From positions 62,001 to 126,000 of the forward strand of contig NW_006763308.1 of the NCBI RefSeq assembly GCF_000218685.1: a DNA stretch of 64,000 nt. The letters run 5' to 3'. Below, in pieces: positions 32,700 through 44,080 of this stretch. The notes under the pieces are model-generated. The model searched no databases. It was not told the DNA's origin and saw only the letters and a program-made list of their open reading frames with translations. A program made the position numbers and the translations under genes. Each line of letters begins with the position of its first letter. Within the stretch, counting starts at the first letter, position 1. The DNA comes from Serpula lacrymans var. lacrymans S7.9. Taxonomy: Eukaryota; Basidiomycota; Agaricomycetes; Boletales; Serpulaceae.

Positions 32700-34920
32700 C
32701 TCCAAGGAGATGTTCCACAAGACATGAAACCATATCAGCATGAAGATGTTCCGAGAGCAGTGGGGCATTACCTCCGTGGAGATGTTCTGAGAGCAGTGGG
32801 AGCACCTGATCAGCTAAGACACCCTCTACAACAGTCTCTACAACCAAGACCCAAACACTGGCCATCTTTAGAATGGAAACCCAAAGTAGAGTCACAGTCA
32901 GTGGGAGGACAGCCCCACAATATACAGCCAGCTGATGAGGAAAAAGTCCGAATACAGCTAGACAGCCTGTCCATCGGATCAGCTTCTGGAAGGCATCCAA
33001 CACCTCCAAGGAGTCATCCAACACCTTCAGGAGTGAGTGGGGCAACAAATACACAAATGTGTCTACTCCCTGGAGTACCTGCACAAGTTCCTAAAAAAGC
33101 AGTCATGCCTGCTGAAGTCCTAGGAGTACGCAGAAGCAGTCGCCAGACCCGTCCTGCAGACAAAAACCGAGATTATCAAAGGACTCTAGATGAGGAACAG
33201 TCTCGAAAAGAGCAGCATGACAACTTCATGGAGAAACCTAACACTCCTGAGGTTCATGAAGAAACATCTGATACAGAGGAGACATTTTTTGCTGGAATAG
33301 CAAGTATCGGTCCATCTAACACAGACCTTCCAAGGACACTAAAGGAAGCCTTATCATGTCTGGATGGAGAATTATGGAAGTCTGCCTTGGAAGAGGAACT
33401 CCTAAGTCTCATTACTAATGCAGTATATGACACTGTTCCACTTCCGAAGGGAGTAAAACCCATCACATCAAAACCTGTGTTCCGGATCAAGTTTGATCAA
33501 AACGGAAACATTGAGAGATACAAACTCCGGATTGTTGCACGAGGTTTTACTCAAAGGGAGGGGATTGATTACCAGGAGGTTTTTGCTCCAGTTGCAAACT
33601 TAGAGTCAATCCGAATTATTCTAGCCCTGGTAGCAAAGTACGACCTAGAACTTGATCAAATGGACGTATCCACAGCTTATCTCAATGAAGAACTTGAAGA
33701 AGAACTGTACATGCTTCCTCCAGGGGGTGTTCCTATCCAACCTGGATACTGCTGGAGATTGAAGAAATCCATCTACGGGTTAAAACAAGCTGGTCGTACA
33801 TAGAACGAAACTTTTGATCGCAAGCTCCAGGAGCTCGGTTTCACAAGACTAAATGCAGAAACATGTCTCTATGTATTCTGGGACAACAAACAAATATGCT
33901 TTGTTGTTGTCTATATAGATGACCTCCTCCTAGGAGCTTCATCCCGAAAATTCATGGATATCACAAAAGCCAAACTTGAATCCATATTCAAAATGCGGGA
34001 CCTTGGACAAGCAAAATACATCCTTGGAATAAAAATCCAACGTGATTGTTCAAACAAAACAATATCCCTATTGCAATGCCAATATATTGACACAGTCCTG
34101 GAGCGTACTGGAATGAAGAACTGCAAACCAGTATGGACACCAATGGCCCATGGATCAAAACTCCTCACAAATGCTCCAGGGGAAGATATTGTGCAACATG
34201 AGATGCATATTGAAGGGCGTCAAGTGTCATACCTCTCAATTGTAGGCTCCCTCATGTATGCCATGCTCGGAACCCGCCCAGACATTGCCTACATTGTTGG
34301 AATACTAAGCAGGCATAGCTCAGCTCCAAGGAGCCATCACTGGGAAGCTGCAAAATGTGTCCTCCGATATCTGAAAGCAACCAGGGACATGGAACTACAA
34401 TATGATGGCACAGATGTCTCCATGAACATGTACTTCTATGGATATTCAGATGCAGATTGGTCTGGAGACCCAGACACATCTCAATCAACATCAGGCTTTG
34501 TTTTTATCACCATCCGAGGAGCAATCTCCTGGACAAGCAAAAGACAAAGCATGGTCGCTTTATCCTCCACGGAGTCAGAGTACATTGGATTGAGCAATGC
34601 TGGACAACACCTTGCATGGCTTCGGACATTTTTTGAAGAAATTGGACATGCTCAAAATGGACCTACAACATTACACTGTGACAATCAGGCAGCTATTATT
34701 CTTACACGAGATCTGCAGTTCTGTGCTCGCACAAAACATATTCAACAGAAATATCATTTTATCCGAGATGACTTAGTATCAAAGGGAGAGGCAGTAATCA
34801 GATATGTTCCTACAGGAGATATGGTTGCCGACATTCTCACTACACCCCTCACTCACGAAAAACACTGGAAATTCTCTAAAGCTATGGGACTATGGTTGCA
34901 CTCGAGTGGAAGTGACAAAA
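32700..34920 (+). pseudogene. copia B copy 2 reverse transcriptase and RNase H
   Basis: Same architecture as copy 1: Pro/Ser-rich linker, RT with 'GVKPITSKPVFRIKFDQNG', 'YIDDLLLGASS', and RNase H 'STESEYIGL', 'HCDNQAAIIL', ending 'DILTTPLTHEKHWKF'. TAG at 33801-33803 interrupts RT after 'GLKQAGRT' in both copies. The frame is in register with the integrase when the LTR and one repeat are removed. Confidence 0.9.
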
Positions 34921-34952
34921 CCGGAAAACCCGGTCTCTGCCAAAGCAGCCAT

Positions 34953-35084
34953 TGTTCTCCTAGGAGTCATTATACTGTAGGGAGTAGCACCTCCGACTAT
35001 AAGTAGTAGGGGGTTTAGTATAGGAATACCTCAGTCGTTTCTATAGCCTTTCGGGCAGCGGCTGAATTTCACTTAGGTTTATTA
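34953..35084 (+). repeat. 3' LTR of copia B copy 2 (132 bp)
   Basis: tgttctcctaggag...ggtttatta. Shorter than the 5' LTR of the same element and about 8% diverged from the 3' LTR of copy 1. Confidence 0.8.
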
Positions 35085-35206
35085 GATAGCAACAAGTCTA
35101 GGTTTTTCAAAGGGTCGTTATCATGGTAAACATCCGGAACGACCTCCAACTTGAGAGCGACTTCGTGTGCCAGTGCTTGAGAACTGCTCTCCGTACGGGA
35201 ATATAC
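35085..35206 (-). pseudogene. Fragment of the Gfo/Idh/MocA oxidoreductase gene
   Basis: 122 bp that match, inverted, the host gene exon at about 42903-43030 with around five substitutions. It encodes part of the Rossmann domain. It is bounded on the left exactly by the copia B 3' LTR and on the right exactly by the copia C solo LTR. Non-functional. Confidence 0.9.
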
Positions 35207-35534
35207 TGAAATTGTTCGGGTTTGATCTAGATAAGATAAGAGCTCAGAACTCGTAGATGAGTCTCAGGATATATTCAACTAAGTACCTAGATAAGATAAG
35301 AGCTATAGTAATGATTAGCTAGGTATTCAAAGGGGGGAAAATAAGGGTCTCACCTCAGAACTCGTAGATGAGTCTGAGGTGCTACGTGGCGACCAGGCCA
35401 ATTTATAAGTAAGACGGAACCAAAAATTTTACTGATGGGATATATTGGTGCACAGACCACCTTAACTTATACTCCTTCCTTTCTAGGCGCTTCGTGACTG
35501 CTTGCCCTCACGCCTCAATCCTCTACGTCTAACA
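35207..35534 (-). repeat. Solo copia C LTR (328 bp)
   Basis: Minus strand TGTTAGACGTAGAGG...AATTTCA, matching 24591-24918 over its whole length with few differences. Flanks are tatac (left) and ctgaa (right): no target duplication, so one side was rearranged after insertion. Confidence 0.88.
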
Positions 35535-36525
35535 CTGAACAGTTAGCAGTAGGAAGACGTGGATTGTGGCCGCTTTTATAGTGAGCTCAACCAGTTGCTG
35601 CTATTTCATGACAGTGTTCATTTTAGCGTAGGTGTTCCTCGGTAAGTGCCTTGTACTGGTAAAAATGAATAAATCTCACGTTTGTGGCTTTATCAGGCTG
35701 TGGGCTTGGTATGTCATGGATTTTGACATACAGACTTCAAATGATTAAGCATTTGATGCCTTTTAGCTTTAACCGTCTTGTTAGCCACACATAACAGTCT
35801 CGCCTATACTAACAGTAAGCCGCTCAATGTATGTGGTTTTACTTGACACTCCATTGCATAATTCTGATCTATACAGATGATGGCTGAGATCTGTATATCG
35901 ATCCCAACCGCTTGTGATATCATCGCAACAATTGCAATGTGGTATTTTCTTGATTCTGTGGGGAGTGGCTTCAAAAAGTACGCCGCATCTATCATTTTGT
36001 TGTTGAGTCAATATGAATGAAATTTCAATATAGGACGGATAGCACTGTCAAATTTCTCAAATTCCTTATCCTTAATCGTGGTTTACTCCTGGTGTCAACG
36101 CAAGGTGCTATGTTGACTCTATGGGTTGCAGCTCAGGAGTCCTGGTATTGGTATGCACCTTCGCACATCTTCATCATTCACTCAAACTATGGGCTGACTG
36201 GCACTGATGTGCAGGTTGCCTTTCCATATGAATACGGTCAACATTTATGTCAATACTACTCGTGAGTGATTTCAGCTAACGTGGAACGCATGATGTTAAT
36301 GCGATTTCAGTTGTCATGTATGTACCATAACAAACACCCGGACCTTGTGCTGATGTCTCTGATAGGTTCAACGAACGAGCAAATATCCCGAAAAAGGAGA
36401 AAAAGATTGGTACAATGTCATTCCAACTTGCTACTTGCAACCAACTTTCTCTGCGGTTCTCTCCCATTGATTCACTATCTCAACAAATCACAACGCAAGA
36501 TTTGGAGGCAAGTGGCACCAGATAA
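35535..36525 (+). pseudogene. DUF6534-type membrane protein, 5'-truncated gene
   Basis: C-terminal half of a multi-TM protein of the DUF6534 type common in Agaricomycetes. Spliced exons read 'RKTWIVAAFIVSSTSCCYFM' (35557 on), 'TACDIIATIAMWYFLDSVGS' (35900-35960), 'LILNRGLLLVSTQGAMLTLW' (36070-36130), 'WLPFHMNTVNIYVNTTL' (36219-36270, 36315), then a hydrophilic tail ending at TAA 36523-36525. Introns, GT-AG, include about 35976-36031, 36149-36218, 36267-36315 and 36322-36366. The splice sites are intact, but the N-terminal membrane segments are missing: the gene meets the copia C LTR at 35534. Probably a recent pseudogene; it might still be transcribed. Confidence 0.65.
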
Positions 36526-36969
36526 TCACCATGCAGTCAATCCTGAAACTGAAGTATCGGGGGCTACATTACATACTAAGCCAAAGTTTGACTTGACGAC
36601 TAACAGGCGAGGCAGTTGGAGAGGAGGACATGCAGCCAAAGTTACTGTTTCCACAGGGACTTTGACAAATTTCCCTTGCAGCGCTTTCTATATATTCAGC
36701 ATGACGGTCGTTGCAACGAATTGATACCACCTTGGGAATGGCCCACTACATAAGAGGTATAAAAGCTTTCGGAAGAACTTTCAATTGCGAAATGTAAGCC
36801 TGATCCTACGAGTTCAGGAAAATGGTAAGAAAACAACCTGCCATATGTGTTATCGAGGAGATAAATGTACAATTCAATATGTCGGCAAGTAACTCTGTAG
36901 TAGTAAAGCCATAAGAAATTTGACAGTGATAAACCTGCACAAATGCTGAACTAAACAGAAGACCTCCAC

Positions 36970-38875
36970 CTAAAGTGCTTCATCATCACTATTGTCTCTG
37001 TCTTCTTCTCCATCCGAACTATCACTAACGGGAAGGGTCATCATATCATTCAGACTGATTGAGGCACAGTCAAATCAGTATACTCTAGGAAACAAATGCA
37101 ACTTCACAAAAATGAAGGTTACAACATACCAATGCACGAAAGGTTGTACTACACTTGCAATCCTGCCCACTTCCTCCTTGAAATCAGGCGCTAATACTTG
37201 TTTATCGGTGAACCTACAGAATTTATGGAAACCAAAGTTCAGAATACATTAAGGCGAAGTGATGGCAAAAGCCCACTTATACGACACCGCGAATGTACGG
37301 CATTTAAGCAGATCGATGTCTCTGAAGTAACGCATGTTAGCATAGGCAAATCGTGCATGTGAAGAATCGTTGGAATTCACTTATGATTTTTATCTATGCC
37401 TTTCGGTGCAACTTTGAGCTCATCTTCCATTCCAAAAATGCTTTGTCGTCCTCCATTCGGAAGAGGAGACGCCTTGCCAAAGAGTTCAACAAAAGCAGGT
37501 TCGGCGAGTATCTCCCGCAGACGAGCGGAAGAGTGTAAAATGTGATTTCTAATCGAAGCTATATCATCATATTCACATCACATATAAAGCTGCGGACCTA
37601 ATTGTCGATAATTCGTTTTTGCCCGGGCACCATGAACCCGCTGCAAGGAGGCTCTCATCTCCTGGTTTGACTGCAAAAAAAAGGAGGTTAGTGATTAAAC
37701 ACATCATATGCCACAGTGACAGTGTTCAAACACACTCAGTCTACAAGCATAAATGAGGAAATTAGTATGACTCTGCAGTATGGCGGAGAGAATACCGACA
37801 CGTGGTCTGGTTGTGGTTAGATCAGTATTGATCAAAAACATACAGGAAGGACACCTACAGCACGCAAATATACCTTTCCGTCCACTTCTTGAGAAACTAG
37901 CAGAGAAACCCTTCTTATAGGGTGTTTTGTCATTACTAAACCGAACCTAGTATATGATGTTTGCACAATCAGTATGCCACTTGCTATGGATGGTGTGTAC
38001 ATCACGGTATATTCGGTGAGTGACATCCTTTGGAGGTAGAGGAGGTATTTGTGGGTCAACTTGTATGAGCACTTCTGTAAATGCATCAATGAAAGCTTTC
38101 CATTCCTTTTCAGCTCGGCGATAGACGGGTTCTGAGGAGTTAAAGTCGCTAAGAAACGAGTGCAAAAAGGGGTAGGAACTCACCATGTAATTTAAACCTG
38201 ACAAGAGGGCCAGACTGTATATAGTGATCCTTGCACGTATATCTGAGCTGCACTCACCACTCGCGATCATTGCACACAGGATCTTTGAGTTGTGTTAGGA
38301 AATCGAGAGTGTTCTGCGAGATTTGTCCTTCAGGCACTAAACACATCCAAATAGCAAATAGACCATATATGCCATGTATATACTATCTTGTGCAGTTGAG
38401 ACTCACCCCAGCCAGATTTAGGAGCCCGTACAACGACACCAACAATTTCTTGTCCATCTTTGAGACCAGACTCTTCTTCGTTACTAGTTCCCCGTCCTTC
38501 GTCTTCGTCACTCGAGGTCGTCTTAGTTTTAGTCTTCTTCTTCTTAGATGATATTTTGTGCGTAGTTCTCTTGCTTGTTTCCTTTTGCTTTGGCAGGGAT
38601 CCGCGTTTTCGCTTTAGTGTACGCGCTTTCTTCAGATCAGAATCGGATTCATTGTCGAGCGCGTCGCTGTGCAGTGATTTCACGTCGTCCTCGTCACTAA
38701 TATCTTCAAACTCCAGAGCGCCAGAAGAAACATGGGCATCGCTTTCTTGAGAAGTTTCAGGCTCCTCGTTAATATCTCTGGTTTCATGCAACTTGCGCTT
38801 TTGCTTTGCTGACGTCAAGGATGGCTTTCTGGGTGAAGACGAGGCTTGAGAGCGCGTCAGCCGAGGTTTAGACAT
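36970..38875 (-). CDS. DUF2461 (TIGR02453) family protein
   Basis: ATG at 38875-38873, TAG at 36972-36970. Exon 1 (38875-38407) encodes an acidic/basic low-complexity N-terminus with several Lys-rich runs, suggesting nuclear localisation. Following exons, 38336-38258, 38197-38184 (only 14 nt), 38131-38001 and 37946 onward, give the conserved core: 'QNTLDFLTQLKDPVCNDREW', 'FKLHEPVYRRAEKEW', 'PPKDVTHRIYRDVRFSNDK', 'TPYKKGFSASFSRSGRKG', 'LLAAGSWCPGKNELSTIR' (37650-37595), 'GRQSIFGMEDELKVAPKG' (37460-37400), 'RDIDLLKCRTFAVSYKW' and a C-terminal 'LNDMMTL' plus acidic tail. The intron pattern between about 37870 and 37655 is not fully resolved. The family is widespread in bacteria and fungi; its function is unknown. 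Confidence 0.8.
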
Positions 38876-40104
38876 TGGTTTGTTTGCGTGTTCTAACGCG
38901 TTTGAGATATTTATTGTATAGGAATGAAGACCGGTTGACTCTCCCAATAAAAAGGATGCTTATCACGTGCTACGCTTACTACTTGGATTTGCTCGCCGCC
39001 GTGACAGTGGCTGTTCTGAGTCAATGTTGCGCTCAACGGTCATGGTCAGCGCTCAGCACTCGCGTTAAAGAGATGGCACAGTTGTCATTTAATGTCCAGC
39101 CTACTTATGGTACTTGGACTTATACCAAAGGGTACGCCCAGGGCTCTTACAGTGTTTTGCAACTGTGAGTCTGAGGTTATATCATGAATTGTCACCAATT
39201 GGGCTATCCAGCGCTTCCAGGGCTCATCCTCCTTGTTAGCTGGCCCCTCTCATATATCCAGTATGTCGTATATGATACATTATCTTCTCATACTAATCTT
39301 GTTACATAGGCACATTAATGCATCCCATCAGGAGCATATGACTGGAGTAAAGTAACAGCATGTAGCTGATAGGACACGCGTGATCTTGATCAACGTTAGA
39401 GTTCACCGACGGGATCGGGATGGTGTCAATGAGTACGGTGAGTTTATAGTATGACGAACCCCGAGAACGGATATACAATGATGAACGAGATGACATGTCG
39501 ACACTTAACATGGCATTCCTCTCTGCCGCTGTCATGACTGCCTGTTGCCTGCTCAATACATCGCCAGATGGGGGGTCAGACTCCGATAGAATCAAACCGT
39601 TTTCAGATAACATGATTCAAATGTATGATATGGCGCAAGGTCTGACGTACATGGGCATAACGTCGTACGTATATATTACTTGCCATGGATCAGGTGTATT
39701 GAATTACTAACCGCAAACAGCGAGAATGCCAAGCAGAGTACTGAATGCGGAGAGTAAATGCTCTGGCGTTAGACCAAGTTGTGAGTCACCTTTCGCCCAA
39801 CGAAGCGGCTTATCGATCGATGTTCACATAATTAACGTGATGTTGAACATGTGCTGGAAGATAACTGTACCAAGATTCACCCACCTTTAGTATATAAGAG
39901 GTAGACACAAAGCCGCTACATGGTAGATTCTCCTTTTCACTTGGCGCGCGTATGTAGCTACCCTTCTAGTCCTTTACATGCTCAACATATACTGCCTTTT
40001 TTTTACTAGCTGAAACTTCACTGATATGGTTTTTCATGATCCTGTGTTAAGTGCTGGCGCGAGCGCAGCAGGTTTGGCAAGTTCATATGCCACATTGTTC
40101 ATCC
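38876..40104. other. Intergenic region with unresolved coding hints
   Basis: No gene can be supported. A minus-strand frame (39613-39302) with the Ser/Arg-rich stretch 'SVDMSSRSSLYIRSRGSSYY', preceded at 39790-39735 by 'TPEHLLSAFSTLLGILA', could be the C-terminal part of another membrane protein, but exon joins do not work convincingly. Divergent promoters of the DUF2461 gene and the P450 are expected near the two ends; a TATA-like tatataag lies at 39891-39898. Confidence 0.3.
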
Positions 40105-42280
40105 ATGATGAATACTGAAATCAGTCTACCAAAGTTAACATGGATTTTCCTGAACCGACGTTCGATTCGGGGTGACATTGCTGCCGCATTGTATTTTGCT
40201 GTTTTTGGAAGTCTCTATGTTGCCGCTCGTCAATGGTCGGCTGCAAGCCTTGCACCTGCAATGTTCACTTGTATGCTTGTTGGCATCTATACATTCTCTG
40301 CCATATTGTGTACTATCACCTACCGATTGTCACCATTCCATCCTCTTTATGCCTTCCCCGGACCCCGGACATGGTGGATCAGCAATCTTGTTTTTTCTTA
40401 TATCTCTTTTGGAGGAAAACGTCATGTCGCCATTGATAGCCTACACAAGATATATGGCCCTTTTGTGAGGATAGGTGGGTAGATAATGTAGGCAAACATG
40501 TGTGTAATTTCTGAACCATCTTGTTAGGACCCAACATGTTGTCCATCAACACGTTGTCCGCAACCTGCATATATGGAGCTCAGCTCAATATGGAAAAGAG
40601 CGATATGTACAGAGCTCCAGGACACGGTGATACCGTGTCGCTTTTTTATAAACAGAAAACAGCGAAGATTCATGCTGATAGACGGAGGATATGGTCTGCA
40701 GGGTTCACTAGTGCAGCGTGTGTGGCAACTTTGCACTGAACATAATCATTACATCTAATCTAACATCCAGGTTGTCTCACTTTTTCCCGCCCCTAGAACG
40801 CAGACTGTGGGAATTAATGAACTGCATCGAAAAACGGCAACTCAATAACAAAACCGGCACAGTTGATATCTCTGAATGTATCTGCCATTGGTCTTATGAT
40901 TTCATGGTGAGGAAATTTCTGATCTACCTGTATTTTGAACGTAGTTTAAAACGTCTCGGATAGGGTGAAATGGTGTTTGGAGGCTGTAATAATATAGTTC
41001 GTAGGAAATTCCTGCTTAGAATCTTGATCACTATCTAACACTCGTGGTTCTTAGGAGATGATGACGAATGGGGATCCAGAAAAGCTCGTGTACGGAGGAA
41101 AGATGGCCATGGTAATGCAGGATAGGTGTGTGCTAATTTTTCATTGGTGGGCGTCACTCATATGGTAACGTCGTAGCATTGGACACACAAGTTGGCTTAT
41201 GGACCTCGTTTTGCACCTTCCGAAGAGCAAATATTTGTTCCGCTTGATTGATATTGGAGCAGATATGATACGAACCAGAATACAGGCCGATAAAGATGTC
41301 ACCATGAGGGATCTTAGCTCATACCTGGTGAGCCCTTCAATGCGTGTCTTTACACTTTTAGTTACACCCTTATCAGTTAGAGGGCGATGCACAATCAGGA
41401 GAAAAACTGTCCCAAGCTGATCTAGAGCTTGACTCTGCGGTAGCAGTCCAGGGAGGTAACTCTAACCATCAGTTCATATTTTCTCAATGACAATAATGTT
41501 GTCTGTTAGGCTCAGACAATACTGCCGTTATCATATCGCTTGCATTTTATTTTATGCTGGTACAGCCAAAATACTATGAAATGCTTCGGGCGGAGCTGGA
41601 TGGCGCGTTCTCGGATTGTACCGGCCATCTTGATAATACTAAGCTGGCTAATCTGACATTCCTCAACGCTATACTCAACGAAACCCTCCGATTATGTACC
41701 TTTTTCTTTCTCCCTCGTATTGTGCCCCCGGGTGGGTTGGTCCTTGAGGGAAATTATATACCAGGAGGCACAGTGGTTGCAATCGCAACTCATTCTTTGC
41801 ATACAAGTCCGGCCTATTTTTCACCTGCGCCTCAAGTGAACATGTTTTCTGGGTTTTCCTATTTTATATGCTAACGCAAGTGCTGCTTCCCCAGGAATTT
41901 CTCCCAGAAAGATGGATCTCAGGCGCACTTGGTTTGGAATGCAGTACCGATAAAAATGCTTTGATGCCTTTCTCATCAGGTTGGCACATCCTCGTCTCTA
42001 TTACCTTAGTTTATCACTAAAACAATACCCCTTCACACTAATGTACAATCTAACTCCAGGTCCCCACGGATGCATTGGTAAAGTTTTTGCGCATCAAGAA
42101 ATGCGACTGGTCATAGCTCGCCTCGTACTTGTTTATGACATGAAGCTAGCCGAAGGTTTTGATGCGAAATCGTATCTCCAGGAAATGGTGCACGTTTTTT
42201 CTACCACTCTTCAGAAACCTCTATTAGTGAACGTCACGAGGCGTTCAGGTATTGATCTCGAGAAAACTTCGCCAATGTAG
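40105..42280 (+). CDS. Cytochrome P450 monooxygenase
   Basis: Membrane-anchored, heme-thiolate monooxygenase. Start at 40105 (ATG ATG; 40087 is an alternative in-frame ATG); stop TAG 42278-42280. The N-terminus has two hydrophobic segments, then 'FHPLYAFPGPRTWW'. Exon 2 starts 40528 ('NMLSINTLSATCIYG', 'HADRRRIWSAGFTSAA', the C-helix WxxxR region). The I-helix reads 'VQGGSDNTAVIISLAF' (GGxDNT pattern, about 41505-41540); K-helix ExxR in 'NAILNETLRLC'; 'PRIVPPGG'; heme loop 'PFSSGPHGCIG' (F-x-x-G-x-x-x-C-x-G) split by an intron near 41975-42058. About ten short GT-AG introns; the exon around 41185 has an uncertain acceptor. All catalytic motifs are present, so it is probably functional. Substrate unknown. 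It precedes the oxidoreductase gene by 447 bp. Confidence 0.88.
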
Positions 42281-42727
42281 AGAGCAAACTACTTGGGTCT
42301 TCATCGTCTTATTATAACTTCTTGTTACTATGCCACTGTTATACTTTGCCATTTATTTTATTCAGTTTGAATTGACGAAATCCTTCCGCTATGGTAAAAT
42401 GTAGTCGCCGCGCTTTTCCAAATCCATGCCGCCGCGGAACTGAATTCTGAGTCGAAGCAACTCGCACTTGCGACAAACTTTGACAGAACAACAACATTGA
42501 GCTGAACGGCTTTGGCAGACGTCGAAATGCAAAGGTGTAGAGGTCCGAATTTTATTAATGAATGTCTAATGACCACCTGACACTTCATGTGGCTTAGCTC
42601 TAGGTCACGCACTTGTCCGACAATTTACCTTCCTCGCACGGGCAGCCTGAGGTTTCAACTCGAATAAGCAAGGATGCGGCATACCTGAAGTTGAAAATAC
42701 CCCCCATCGTCGTTACTACCCATCAGG

Positions 42728-44080
42728 ATGTCAACAAGAAAAACATCAGGTTTCGCCATGCTGGGTGCTGGTATCTATGCGAAAGAAGGTTTGTACATGC
42801 TAATTCAAACTCGTACCATGATCAAAGGATAGTAATGACAGTGTGCGTTTAGCCCATGTACCAGCCCTCGTATCGATAGGAGCTGCAGCGTTTCCTCTTA
42901 AAGCAGTATATTCCCGTACGGAGAGCAGTTCTCAAGCACTGGCACGCGAAGTCGCTCTCAAGTTGGAGGTCGTTCCAGATGTTTACCATGATAACGACCC
43001 TACGAAAAACCTAGACTCGTTGCTATCTAGGTCAGATATCACCGCAGTAAACATCGTACTTCCAATCACTCTTCAGCCGGACATCATTCTCAAATGTTTC
43101 GCTGCTGGAAAGCATGTACTTAGCGCCAAACCGATAGCTCCTGACGTATCAGAGAGTATGCGGCTGATCAAAATCTACGAAACACAATACAAGCCAAAAG
43201 GGCTTGTGTGGAGAATTGCGGAGAATTTCGAGTCCGAGCCTGGCTACATTACTGCTGGACAGATCATTCGTGATGGAAAGATTGGAAAGGTAATATTCTT
43301 CCATGTGCGAGCAGTGAATTATATGGACAAAGGAAACCGGTGGTACAAAACACCGTGGCGTACTATACCTGATGTAAGTTCGTCACTCGTTGGACAAAGG
43401 GCTACTGAGCAACGGGAATTGTTCTTAGTATCAAGGTGGTTTCTTGGTACGTGATCATTATGCTTTATCAGAATGTATTTGACCCGGAATGAATAGCTCG
43501 ATGGTGGAGTAGTGCGTAAAATTCTCAAATGAGATGAGGCATAATCTTATCCAAATATTTACAGCATTCGACAGCCGCCCTGAGAGTGATGTTGCCCGGC
43601 AAGATGACACATCTATCCAGTTTTGCTTCGTTGAACAAGAAGTACCTACCGCCTCACGATACCATCAACGCAATCGTGAAAGTAGATGATGGTTCACACG
43701 GCATATTTGAAATGAGTTTCGCAGCTCCTGCAACTTCGCTCTCCCAAGGAAACAGGATCATAATCACAGGTACCGACGGCTGGCTTTCCGTGGAACAGGC
43801 CAAAGTCTTGGGCACACAAGGAGGAATAGAGATCCCGGTCCTTCGCATCAATCTCAGAATGGTCACGAAGGTGAACGATAAGCCGGGGCCAGAAAGAACA
43901 GAAATTATTGATGAGCCCGTGAAAGGGGTGGAAGCTGAGTTAGGGAGTTTTTTTGCAGCAGTTGCTGGGACGAGGGATGACGGTTTGGGAAGTCCCGTGG
44001 GGGCACTAGAAGATGTTGCTTTTATTCAAGCTGCTTTGAACAGCGAGGGATGCCTTGTGGAATTGCAAAACATGTGGTAA
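42728..44080 (+). CDS. Gfo/Idh/MocA-family NAD(P)-dependent oxidoreductase
   Basis: Predicted 376 residues. Exons 42728-42788, 42853-43373, 43429-43446 (18 nt), 43497-43511 (15 nt) and 43565-44080; the sum is in frame and ends at TAA 44078-44080. N-terminal Rossmann fold 'GFAMLGAGIYAKEAHVPAL'; dinucleotide domain continues to 'NIVLPITLQPDIILKCFAAG', then 'GKHVLSAKPIAPDV', the usual EKP motif with Ala replacing Glu but Lys kept. C-terminal substrate domain 'YQGGFLLDGGVHSTAALRVM' is assembled across the two micro-exons, which supports them. Cytosolic sugar or polyol oxidoreductase is the usual role of the family; the substrate cannot be told. Part of exon 2 is duplicated at 35085-35206. Confidence 0.88.

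Larger units (their letters stand above)
29541..35084 (+). mobile_element. copia B, copy 2 (full-length, degenerate)
   Basis: Plus-strand copia element with 5' LTR (29541-29821), primer-binding site, gag, protease, integrase, nested solo chromovirus LTR (32281-32694), RT/RNase H and 3' LTR (34953-35084). Breaks: a frame change at the gag/protease junction (about 30815), TGA at 31552-31554, TAG at 33801-33803. No target duplication is visible around the LTRs. Confidence 0.92.

Noticed and set aside
24921..34920. Classical RIP mutagenesis
   Set aside because: Only a handful of C-to-T stops are visible, mostly in CGA codons, and other coding sequence is well preserved; CpG deamination fits better and RIP is not typical of Agaricomycetes.
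39302..39800. A membrane protein gene on the minus strand upstream of the P450
   Set aside because: Hydrophobic and Ser/Arg-rich pieces are present, but no exon chain with correct phases or family motif could be built.
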